Below, in pieces: positions 1 through 8,544 of a stretch of DNA of 64,000 nt (position 1 is its first letter; each line of letters starts with the position of its first letter). A program made the position numbers and the translations under genes. The notes under the pieces are model-generated. The model was not told where the DNA came from and did no database searches. It was given only the letters and a program-made list of their open reading frames with translations. This stretch comes from Chlorops oryzae (lineage: Eukaryota; Arthropoda; Insecta; Diptera; Chloropidae). Location of the stretch: assembly GCA_020466095.1 (NCBI GenBank), contig CM035808.1:72719188-72783187 (forward strand), given 5' to 3'.

Positions 1-477
1 TCGTTTTAGGCAAATACTAAGTCTAAGAACCTTCCATTTTCCTTTTGAATGGAATAATTTTGAAAAAGGTCACTAGAAAAATATGTACTTATAACTAAAA
101 TATCAGCATCAGCTCTCATATTCGATGTCAATAATTTATTATTGATAAGATCCTACGATATATGTGGCAATTTAAAATCTCCAGCAAAGATTACTCCATC
201 ATTTTCATTTGCACTTTCAGTAAAAAATGATACATTTTTCATATATATACGAAAGAGGTATACTGTACTATTTGGTGGAATATACGATTATATTATTATT
301 ATCACATTTAATGCTTACTGCTAGCTGTTTGACAAAGGTATCATTAAATCTTAAATTCAAAAGATTACTACACAAGTAAGCTCTCACGGTAATTAACAGA
401 TCTCCACCCCTCTCGAATCCAGTGGAATGTTGACATCTATCTAATCGATAGTCATTATAGAAATCATCAAAGAACTC
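1..477 (-). pseudogene. LINE endonuclease domain, distal part
   Basis: Minus-strand fragment of a non-LTR retrotransposon (CR1/Jockey group) ORF2. Read from 477 down to 1, it gives residues typical of the apurinic-like endonuclease: a YRLDR-like strand, a GFERGGDLLI segment, then after a frame change NENDGV, a GDF motif (read as AGDFKLP), and at the end NGRFLDLVFA. These match the order of the endonuclease core (GGGV-type strand, GDFN catalytic loop, LDLV strand). Stops and at least one frameshift near 250-265 break the frame. The fragment continues the LINE piece at 3682-4150: removing the solo LTR (478-2377) with one GAGT copy and the mariner rejoins the frame without loss. The window edge truncates the rest. 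The endonuclease family is clear; the exact clade is not. Confidence 0.7.
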
Positions 478-828
478 TGTAACGAGTCTTTCTTAGCCGG
501 GGTATAACTCAGTCAATCCAGGGTTCGTTACAAGACAACTATGCTTGGTGTAAATAAAGTGTACTCCGTGACACAATTTTAATACTTTATTTAGTGGAAT
601 ATTTTTTTCTTAGGGCCTTAGATATCTTAATGCTACTTTTTACAACGTCGTAGTGGCGTAGGCTGCTGATTCCTGTTCGATGACGTCATGTTATTCGTCG
701 CGTTTTCCCACTGCGCAAATACTGCTGTTACGTGTGCTCGGGGTGCTTGAGATAAGAGGAGTAATATCAAAGCATACGTTCTTCATGCTACGTAAGAGAG
801 ATCTCAGATAAGACTTGGGTCAGCGTTA

Positions 829-1757
829 TGGGTTCAGGGTTACAATCTCCCGCACACCACGTCGTACGAAGAATTCAAAAGCTATTGCTCCAGGTCAAGA
901 TCTCTAGAGAAATAACTTCTGCGGAAGAGGCGGGAAAACTGTTCTACGAATGTATGGCGTGGGGTTAAAATCTCCCAGACTTTAACTCGTGGGATATAAC
1001 TAGCCTACCAGATGGACTGATGGTTCAGGGTTAAAATCTCCCAAACACTGATTCAAAGGGAAATGCAAGAACGCTATGTCTCCAGGTTAAAATCTCTAGA
1101 GCAATAACTCCTGCGAAAGAGGGTGAAAACTGTGCTACGAATGTATGGTTTAGGGTTAAACTCTCCCAGACTGTAATTCGTGGGATACAACTAGCCTACC
1201 AGATGGGCTGATGGTTCAGGATTAAAATCTCCCGAACACCAATTCAAAGGGAAATGCCAGAACGCTATGTCTCCAGGTTAAAATCTCTAGAGCAATAACT
1301 TCTGCGAAAAGGGTGAAAACTGTTGCTACGATTGTATGGTTTAGGGTTAAAATCTCCCAAACTATAACTCGTTAGAAAATAACTAGCCTGCCAGATGGGC
1401 TGATGAGTCAGGGTTAAAATCTCCCGAACACCAACTCAAAGGTAAATGCAAGAACGCTATGTCTCCAGGTTAAAATCTCTAGAGCAATAACTTCTGCGAA
1501 AGAGGTGGGAAAACTGTGCTACGAATGTATGGTTTAGCGTTAAAATCTCCCAAACTATAATTCGCTAGGAAATAACTATCCTGCCAGATGAACTGATGGT
1601 TCAGGGTTAAAATCTCCAGAGCACCAACTCAAAGGGAAATGCAAGAACACTATGTCTCCAGGTTAAAATCTCTAGAGCAATAACTTCTGCGAAAGAGGGT
1701 GGGAAAACTGTGCTACGAATGTATGGTTTAGGGCTAAAATCTCCCAAACTACAATTT
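829..1757 (-). repeat. ~191-bp tandem array inside the solo LTR
   Basis: About five imperfect copies of a ~191-bp unit; the landmark GATGRRCTGATG recurs at about 1013, 1204, 1395 and 1587. Each unit holds three smaller related blocks of the type GGTTAAAATCTC(CC/TA), so the array is a repeat within a repeat. In LTR orientation it lies between the TATA box and the poly(A) signals, so it should be transcribed as part of R. Copies differ by scattered substitutions and small indels. Confidence 0.85.
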
Positions 1758-1915
1758 GTTCTACAAGTACCCGACAATAAAGACTAGACTATTCTGTTAA
1801 ATTTACCTGGCGTCGTTGCTTGACAATGCTGCCCTCTGTGTTTCTTACCCGAGCTGCTACCGTTGATGTAATCGCTCCGCGAGCTGGACACTGAATGCTC
1901 CTCCGTTGCGATGCT

Positions 1916-1932
1916 ACGCCTTTTATACCTTT
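1916..1932 (-). promoter_or_regulatory. TATA box of the solo LTR
   Basis: On the minus strand the sequence GGTATAAAAGGCG is followed ~30 nt later by GCATTCAGTG, an initiator-like site. Element A has an equivalent TATA box in its LTR at 15072-15079. Prediction from sequence only. Confidence 0.5.
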
Positions 1933-2066
1933 TTCGGCCGGCGAAAATTAAATGTGCCAGCTGATTTTTGCTGACGTGGCATAATTGCTGCTTTTGTGAT
2001 CAGGTCGGACGATCAGCTGATGGCTCCGAATGCTGACTTAAGGCTACCTTATAATCTTTAATAATG

Positions 2067-2158
2067 CTTAGTTATAATGAAATAAAATGTATATCACGCT
2101 TAGTTATAATGAAATTAAATGTATTCAACGCTTAGTTATAATGAAATTAAATGTATTT
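2067..2158 (+). repeat. 32-bp tandem repeat, three copies
   Basis: Three head-to-tail copies of a ~32-bp unit beginning GCTTAGTTATAATGAAAT, in the upstream (U3) part of the solo LTR. U3 tandem repeats can act as enhancers; that role is not shown here. Confidence 0.85.
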
Positions 2159-2391
2159 TATTCTACTCTTTTTTTTCGTTCTCTTTTTTTTGCTCTCTTA
2201 AGTTTAAGTCAATAACAATAAAAAAACAATGATTCTTCTGAACAAAATATATATAAAAAAAATAATCAACAAATCTTCTTCTATAGATTTGGAGGCCTTA
2301 TTACGCTACCGTGGGATAATTGAAAGATAAATGTATGAGGAAAAAAATATCGATCGTTCGAATTTTACCTCATTACAACTCTGAAAATGTA

Positions 2392-3679
2392 TTAGGTGTA
2401 GTAAAAAGAAATCTATTATTTTTCAAATAGATGGCGTTATTTATCTGTATCTCGCGTTGTATAAGTCCGATCGTGTTCCGCTAGGGGGCATTAGAAAGAT
2501 GACAGTTCCTACTAAAAAAGCTTTTTTGACACTTTTTTGATTGATTGATTCAGTTTTGTTTGAGAGCTTGTCAAAGATGGACATCAGCAAAGAGAAAATT
2601 CGCTACATTTTACAGTTTTTCTTCGATAAGGGAGAAAACGCAAGCCAGGCGGCTGAAAATGTGAATAGCGTTTGTGGACCTGATACTGTAACAGCCAATC
2701 ATGCGCAATTTTGGTTTCGTCGATTCCGTTCCGGTAACTTCGATGTCAAGAATGCACCATGCACTGGAAGGCCAATTGTCGAAAATGTCGATAAAATCAT
2801 GGAAATTATCGAGTCCGACCGTCATGTTAGCACTGTTTCGATTGCAAAAGAGCTAAAGATTGCACAAAAAACCGTTTGGAACCATTTGAATAAGGCTGGA
2901 TACACAAAGAAGCTCGATGTATGGGTGCCACACGAGTTAACGCAAAAAAACCTCATAGACCGAATTTCCATCTGCGAATCGCTGCTGAACCGCAACAAAA
3001 TCGACCCATTTCTGAAGCGGTTGGTGACTGGTGATGAAAAGTGGGTCACTTACGACAACGTCAAGCGAAAACGGTCGTGGTCGAAACACGGTGAACCGGC
3101 GGAAACGGTGGCCAAGCCAGGATTGACGACCAGGAAGGTTTTGCTGTGTGTTTGGTGGGATTGGTAGGGAATTATCTACTATGAGCTGCTCCCATACGGC
3201 AAAACTCTTAACTCGGAACTCTACTGTTAACAATTGGACCGTCTGAAGGAAGCAATCGCCCATAAGCGGCCAGCTTTGGCCAATAGGAGAGGAATTGTGT
3301 TCCATCAGGACAACGCCAGGCCACACACATCGATAGTGACTCGCCAGAAGCTCCGGGAGTTTGGTTGGGAGGTTCTTCTGCATCCACCTTATAGTCCGGA
3401 CCTGGCACCAAGTGATTACCATCTGTTCCTGTCCATGGCGAAAAATTTTGCTGGTGAAACATTCGCTTCAAGAGAGGCTTCTGAAATTCGACTGTCTCAA
3501 TTTTTTGCTAATAGGAACGAGGGCTTCTATGAGAGAGGCATAATGAAATTACCTTTAAAATGGCAACAAGTTATCGAACAAAACGGCGCATATTTGACCT
3601 TAATCGGGTCATTCTAACTATCTTAAATAAAGCCCTCAATTTAATGCAAAAATAATGGATTTCTTTTTACTACACCTAA
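2392..3679 (+). mobile_element. mariner transposon, copy 1
   Basis: A complete 1,288-bp mariner. Terminal inverted repeats begin TTAGGTGTAGTAAAAAGAAAT at both ends and are flanked by TA duplications (2390-2391 and 3680-3681). The same family occurs at 38625-39912 and 61286-62573 with exactly the same length. This copy inserted 10 bp outside the TSD of the solo LTR, into the same minus-strand LINE. Confidence 0.95.
2577..3617 (+). pseudogene. mariner transposase, nonsense copy
   Basis: DD34D transposase of Tc1/mariner type, which would excise and reinsert the element at TA sites. The first ATG (2577, MDISKEK) follows an in-frame stop. The N-terminal part carries two helix-turn-helix regions ending at WNHLNKAGYTKK. 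The WVPHELT motif and the first catalytic Asp (VTGDEKW) follow, then HQDN and LAPSD with 34 residues between the second and third Asp. Breaks: TAG at codon 197 (3165-3167, Gln in copy 2), a second TAA at 3228-3230, and a lost stop that adds LIGSF before TAA at 3615. The N-terminal 196 residues could still be made. Copy 3 shares the codon-197 TAG. Confidence 0.93.
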
Positions 3680-3681
3680 TA

Positions 3682-4150
3682 TATGAGTCATTTAGCCAGG
3701 TTTCCGAGATGGCAATTATATCATATTCGTGCGAAGAAACTTCCAAATGGAATTGTTCAGATGTCGAACGCATTCCAGTTAAATTTTGATGGTATACGCT
3801 GTATTGATCGGGTGATTTATAAAACTTTGAAGTGTTTATGTTTCTAGTACTGGGTTCGCAGTTTTTGGAAAAAAACCTAAACTTTCGAACTTCAACATCA
3901 ATAGGCCATAGAAACGGGTCCAATATTTTATCATAATGATTCACGGTAACTCCAAGCTTGAAATAAACTCTCTTTATTTCATCCAGTTTCGCACCTTTTT
4001 CTAAAAGTCTATAGCAAGAAAGGTATGCTCGATCAACACCTGTATGCTTGACAACCAAATCGATGATATGATCCGCTGTTACAGTTGATTTGAATGATAA
4101 CAAATGAAGCCCATTTCTACGAACGACAACATGAAGTTCATCATTATGCT
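3682..4150 (-). pseudogene. LINE ORF1 end and ORF2 endonuclease start
   Basis: Minus-strand LINE fragment. Reading from 4150 down, the first ~75 residues resemble the C-terminal domain of insect LINE ORF1 proteins: STVTADHIIDLV..HTG, LEKGAKLDEI, FKLGV, and DPFLWPIDVEVR. The frame then runs into the start of an endonuclease: YHQNLTGMRS and IIAISETWLND, the opening strands of the AP-endonuclease fold. It is cut by mariner copy 1 at 3680 and resumes at 477. At the other end it stops at 4151, where a Harbinger-like terminus begins. A LINE of the CR1/Jockey group is likely; clade not resolved. Confidence 0.75.
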
Positions 4151-4151
4151 A

Positions 4152-4960
4152 GGTACACACGAGGCAACTGTTGAAGACATATGTTGCGGCGACCTGTTTT
4201 AACTATTCAGTACACACGGGGCAACCGTTACAGTAACCTCATTAGTGTGTTTTTTTCTTAGTGAACAGAAATGCAGCTGAAAAATTTTTTCGGAATGACT
4301 GACGTCTTAAGGGAAATAGCTGCAATTATTATTAATTGATGAAGTGCTATATGAAGAAGAAGAAGAGATGCAACCAAAGAGAAAAGGTGTACGTGGCCAA
4401 AATATTGGTTTTTGAATAAACAAGAATTCTCCAACGAAAGGTTTTTGAGGGAGTTAAAAGAAAATGAGCCACAGGACTTCAAAAATTATATGAGGGTAGA
4501 CGAAGCAACATTCGGAAAATTGTTCACTATGATCAAGCACAAGATAACGAAACAAGATATGGTGATGAGAGTTGCGATAGAAGCAGAGGTAACACTGGCA
4601 ATAACATTAAGATATCTTGCAACTGAGAATTCCTTTGCGGACTTAAAATTTTCAACAGCGGTATCTCCTCAAGCGAGCGGAAATTTTGTCATTGAGACAT
4701 GTGATGCCAACTATGAAGCTTTAAATAACTATATTCATGTATAATATTTAATCATATCTACACAAATATTTGATTACCATCTACAATATTTGCAGCTCCC
4801 GAAAACTTCGGCTGAATGGGGGTGGAAGCTGAAAATTTTTATAATAAAAGCAAGTTTCCGCATTGTCTCGGAGCTCTGGATGGGAAACATGTAAACATAA
4901 AGATGCCACCACATTCTGGATCCAATAACTTTAATTATGCAGTTCTCACTGAATCATCAA
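4152..4960 (+). pseudogene. PIF/Harbinger transposase remnant
   Basis: Decayed HARBI1-like DDE transposase. Frame one (4412-4738) contains FLRELKENEPQDFKNYMRVD and FGKLFTMI, then MRVAI, LAITLRYLATENSFADL, the conserved N-terminal half of Harbinger transposases. A likely 57-nt intron follows (GTATAA at 4739 to TTTGCAG at 4795). Exon two begins LPKTSAEW and, after a frameshift, reads FPHCLGALDGKHV with the first catalytic Asp, then PPHSGSNNFNY. It decays after that, so the second Asp and Glu are missing. Two copies of a GGTACACACG(A/G)GGCAAC-like motif at 4152 and ~4210 look like terminal and subterminal repeats. The element sits in the minus-strand LINE ending at 4150. Confidence 0.78.
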
Positions 4961-5072
4961 ACTGATCGGTCGTGCGCTCACGCTTATTAAAAAATTGTCT
5001 AAAGTATAATAATACTGTCGGTCCCAATATTACCTAATCTCTTCTTTCATAGCCTTTCTCTTCATCTTCATT

Positions 5073-5222
5073 ATGAACTGTTTCGCTTGTAACAAAAAAA
5101 TTGAAAGATCGGATCAGTCTAAAGTCGGCTGCTCTGACTGCTCACATTCTTTTCATTCTTCTTGTGTCGAAATAAATAAAAATGATCTTCAGCCGGTATT
5201 TCTAAAAACGATAGAATATTGA
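5073..5222 (+). pseudogene. PHD-type zinc finger fragment of LINE ORF1
   Basis: A 49-codon frame starting MNCFACNKKIE. Cysteine pairs CxxC (residues 3-6) and CxxC (20-23), then HSSC, fit the first half of a PHD finger like those opening ORF1 of many insect LINEs. A stop ends it at 5220. It runs opposite to the LINE at 1-4150, so it is a separate or inverted fragment. The short length limits certainty. Confidence 0.45.
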
Positions 5223-5379
5223 TTTTAACATTTGCGCATGACACAGTGGTACTCAGTCGGCACAAGGACATAAGTTTCAAACCTTTCAGCTCCAATATCA
5301 CTTGAGCGAAATCCAAAGCTGGTTATCTAAATGTCGAATCAAAATAAAAGAGCAGATGTCAACATATGAATTTCACGTT

Positions 5380-5530
5380 CAATAGAAAAGTTTCTCCGGA
5401 CATTTTCCTTAATAACGTATGCATTCCACAATGTCAGAAAGTCACATGTCTCTGTATTAATTTGGACAAAAGACTGACATGGCGCACACTGTCTTGTCCC
5501 AATACGTCTTGTGGGCAATAACAGTAGGAG
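5380..5530 (+). pseudogene. LINE reverse-transcriptase tail scrap
   Basis: Short plus-strand stretch reading, over frame changes, VCIPQCQKV and then LDKRLTWRTH. The latter matches the YLGLxLDxRLTWxxH motif just after the RT catalytic domain in Jockey-type LINEs. With the PHD fragment upstream it may be the two ends of one internally deleted LINE copy. No frame is intact. Confidence 0.4.
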
Positions 5531-5639
5531 TTGCATTGGAGCAATGAAAATTGACGGGAATGTTTCTTGGTATGAAATTAAGAAAATAAAAAAAAAAAAA
5601 TGTAACATCGGACTATCCCACCCCCACCCCTTTTATAAA

Positions 5640-6170
5640 GGAGGACCCACATTTCGTAATTTGGAGCCTAAAGACTTGAAATTGTGAAGAAAGATGAATA
5701 TTGTACCCGTTAGTATGAACAACTTAGTTTGATGAAACTGCCACGCCTTCTTTTTTCACGCCCACTCAAAGTTGGTGAATAAAGCACTTTTGATCCCCCT
5801 GAAAATCGTACGAAAATTTTAAAAATTGCGTTCAATGTTATTTATTTAAGAAATTTTAATTTGTATTTAATACAAAAAATCAAAAAACCCGGCCAATTCA
5901 TCGTTTGAAATTACATTTATTTCATACGTTTGATACGAAGATTTGTGCTTTTTGCGCATTTTCTCCTGTATTTTGGGCTGGGTCCACTATACAAAAAGTC
6001 GACTTATCAGGGAAGTGAACCGGCTGTAAAATTAGCCCGGTTCGGTTCGGCGATTCGAACCGTGTTTGAACGTTTGGATTGGTTCGGCAAACCGGGTTTC
6101 TACTTCTTTGAACCCGGGTTTCGGTTCAGTTCATCGGTTCATGAACGAAAAAAAGGATGCATTTTTGAAA
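5640..6170. other. No gene; GGTTC/GAACC-rich patch
   Basis: Nothing codes convincingly here. 5640-5990 is AT-rich with a CACGCCC-type patch at ~5740-5765. 6030-6150 is unusually dense in GGTTCGG and CGAACC words, an overlapping set of short palindromes. Confidence 0.5.
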
Positions 6171-7065
6171 TCATTATACCCGACACAATCTGTGTCGAGG
6201 GTATATTGCGTTTGTGTGGTTGTGTATAACACCCAGAACTGGCAGAGATAGACCATACAAAATGTATATAGAAATGATCAGCGTCACCAGGAGATTCGAT
6301 TTAGACATGTCCGTCCGTCTGTCTGTATACCGTTATCTTATCGAAGGAGTTGAGCTTTCTTGACGAAATTTGCTCACGGGGAGATGAGTAAGAACAAGTT
6401 AGAGAATGGACATGATCGGACCAATTTTGGGGTACCTCCAGTACTAGGGTCTGTTACGAAAATCACAAAAACTGTTCCAAAACCGAAGTTTTTAAAGATA
6501 ATGTAATTGAATTTGACATTTCAACATATCTTAGGGCAATTAAAATGATTCCTAAAAATTGTAAAAGTGGGCGTGGGAGAAAGGCGTTTTATGAAAATTA
6601 TCTCCGACACCCGAAATTCATATGGGACTTGAACGACAGTTCGCACTTATGCTTCCTTTGTAGCCATAACCATCCTCCCCAAAAATTGCCTTGGTCAATC
6701 CATTATTAAGGGTACCTTCAGTACTGGGGTCTGTCACAAAAATCCCAAAACTGCCTCAAAATCGGACTTTTTCGAAATATTTCAATAAACTTAGAATTTG
6801 ACCGTATATTTATGCTTCCGAATAGAATTAAAAAAAAAAAAAATAAAAAAATGGAAAAGTGCGCGTGGAAAAGGGGCGGTTTTCATTAAGAAATTTAACA
6901 AAAGTCGGTATTTGGGAACCCTAATGGCCTTAAAAACCTCTTGAATATTCTTACTTAGTGGTCCCGTTTTTTGGGCGTGGTTCAAAAATTATTTAAACAT
7001 GTGTGTCTGTGTCGGGTATGTTACTGTCAGGCTTGCCTGACTTTAACACCCTTACTTGTTTTGTT
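6170..7065 (+). repeat. Dispersed fly repeat, ~0.9-kb copy
   Basis: Non-coding interspersed repeat. The left end has a small palindrome (CCGACACAATCTGTGTCGAGG) leading into GTATATT, then AACACCCAGAA, ATGATCAGCGTCACCAGGAG and GTCCGTCCGTCTGTCTGTATAC. The right end reads GTGTGTCTGTGTCGGGTAT, then the hairpin GTCAGGCTTGCCTGAC. A reverse copy is at 50835-52560, and shorter related pieces lie at 38370-38520 and 43190-43680. Hairpins at the ends recall Helitron-like non-autonomous elements, but I cannot prove the class. Confidence 0.6.
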
Positions 7066-7228
7066 ATAGGTACGTTATTAGCTTACAAATATTTATGCTA
7101 ATATCTAAATGTTAAAAAAGTGAAACGATTGATAAAAGTATGTACGAAAAATTTGGCTCTTATTTTAAGAAATCGTTTTGAAAAAGAAACCTTGATAATA
7201 AAATCTCTGAAACAATTTAATCATTCGC

Positions 7229-7990
7229 CCAAAAAATGTCCAACAATCAGTTAAGATTGATAACAAGAATATCTTCTAGAAGATCTTCCATATTTGGGTT
7301 AGAAAATACCCTCTATACTGAAACCTGAGTTGCTGGAATGCCAAAAATAGTCTCAGCTAATTCAAAAAAATCTTTGTCTGTCTAGTTATACCAAAAGCTT
7401 AAGATATTAGCATTATTTGATAACCGTTTTGTATTATCAAAGGATTTGATTTTATCTTTTAAAGATCCATTTTAAGACTTTGTTGCATTCTTTCCAATTT
7501 CTTTCAATATGTCCTCAATTTCGTCATCCGTACTAAATTTGGACGACATTGACGAGTTCACAAAAGTCCGCATAATATTCAACTTTGATCTTTGATGAAA
7601 AACTTGTAAAATCTGTTCAATTGCAGTAGTCTTTTTAGAATCGGAAAGGAGTATGTCATGGATAACGGCCACACAAGCAGACAACCCATAAATTCGACTC
7701 TTAAGCACTGTCATAATACTGACAAACATTCGGTAATAATAAATTAGAAACCTTCGACCCAAATACAGACCAATTGAGAAATGTGCACAGCACATGTTCA
7801 ATGCACCCAGCAATGAGCATGACACGTAAATTCGAATGCACTTCAAAAGGGTCGGATTGCATACCAAGCGCACATCGACGCGGTACGGTCAAAGCTGTCT
7901 TCGTTCGACTTGCCGCTTTATGCAATGTGACCGATGGGTCATAGCGGTCTCTGTTCTATTTTTAACTTCAAGCCATTTGACCGCCGGAAT
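7229..7990 (-). pseudogene. hAT transposase C-terminal remnant
   Basis: Minus-strand remnant of a hAT-superfamily transposase. Its best part (about 7355-7290) reads DFFELAETIFGIPATQVSV, then a stop where Glu is expected, then RVFS. This is the signature of the C-terminal dimerisation domain (LA..I..IPATQVSVERVFS). Upstream in the same direction (7873-7472) is a 133-codon frame with KKTTAIEQILQVFHQ and DDEIEDILKEIGKN, plausible as the spacer before that domain. Several stops and at least one frameshift intervene. The zinc finger and catalytic DDE region are not recognisable. Confidence 0.6.
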
Positions 7991-7999
7991 CATAGTCTA

Positions 8000-8544
8000 A
8001 CTCTATGCGTGCTCAGCACATGTGTCATACAGCTCTTGTCGTCGGCCTTATCCATTTCATATAAATTTAAGCAATAGTTCTAATAGAAGCAAATGCAGTG
8101 TAAAAGATAATCTTTGAGTAGTCGGGCCGATACTGGCATTAAGCTGTATACGCCGAGCTGTTCAATATGAAATTCTTCTTCTTCTTGCATGTTTAACTAT
8201 CCCGGTCTATCCCGGGATTTATTAATTAAAAACATAACATAGCATGGCGATTCCGTCCAGTTCGATATAAGTCCGCGAGTACGCGTGTAAAAAAAAGAAG
8301 GACCATTGTAAAAAAAAAGTGCAATATGGACCGAGGCTAAACTATTAAAGTACTTCGGTAAAGACCTCATAAGTGAGCCCAGCGCTATAAAAACCAAAAA
8401 AAATCACAAGAAAGCAAATAATAAAAATGTTAAAGGACTAAAACATCGAACATTGAAAAAAAAATTTTTTGCCAAAATGTTAATTTTTAATACAAATGAC
8501 ACAATTCATATAAGAGTGAAGGTGAAATAATTGGAAAATAAACT
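8000..8544. other. No gene recognised
   Basis: AT-rich sequence between the hAT remnant and the LOA-type LINE. The only open frame of note (8197-8397, minus) has no recognisable motif. Confidence 0.4.

Larger units (their letters stand above)
478..2377 (-). mobile_element. Solo LTR, Osvaldo/Ulysses-like family
   Basis: A 1,900-bp solo long terminal repeat on the minus strand. It starts TGTAATG (plus 2377 downward) and ends CGTTACA (at 478), a near-perfect terminal inversion. It is flanked by the 4-bp target duplication GAGT (plus ACTC at 474-477 and 2378-2381). The last ~50 nt (minus) run TGTAACGAACCCTGG, then a gacTGAG(t/a)..ATACCCCGGC stretch, closely matching the end of the element A LTR (16704-16765). 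This suggests related families. A TATA box lies near 1918-1930, AATAAA signals lie near 550-600 (minus), and two tandem arrays are inside. No internal region remains, as expected after LTR-LTR recombination. Confidence 0.8.

Noticed and set aside
142..324. Short plus ORF near the window start
   Set aside because: Antisense to the LINE endonuclease fragment that reads on the minus strand.
830..1760. CRISPR-like array
   Set aside because: Period ~191 bp with diverged copies and no repeat-spacer pattern; it lies inside an insect LTR.
2610..3471. Minus-strand ORFs of 71-161 codons inside mariner copy 1 (and the mirrored set in copies 2 and 3)
   Set aside because: They are antisense shadows of the transposase and recur only because the element is repeated.
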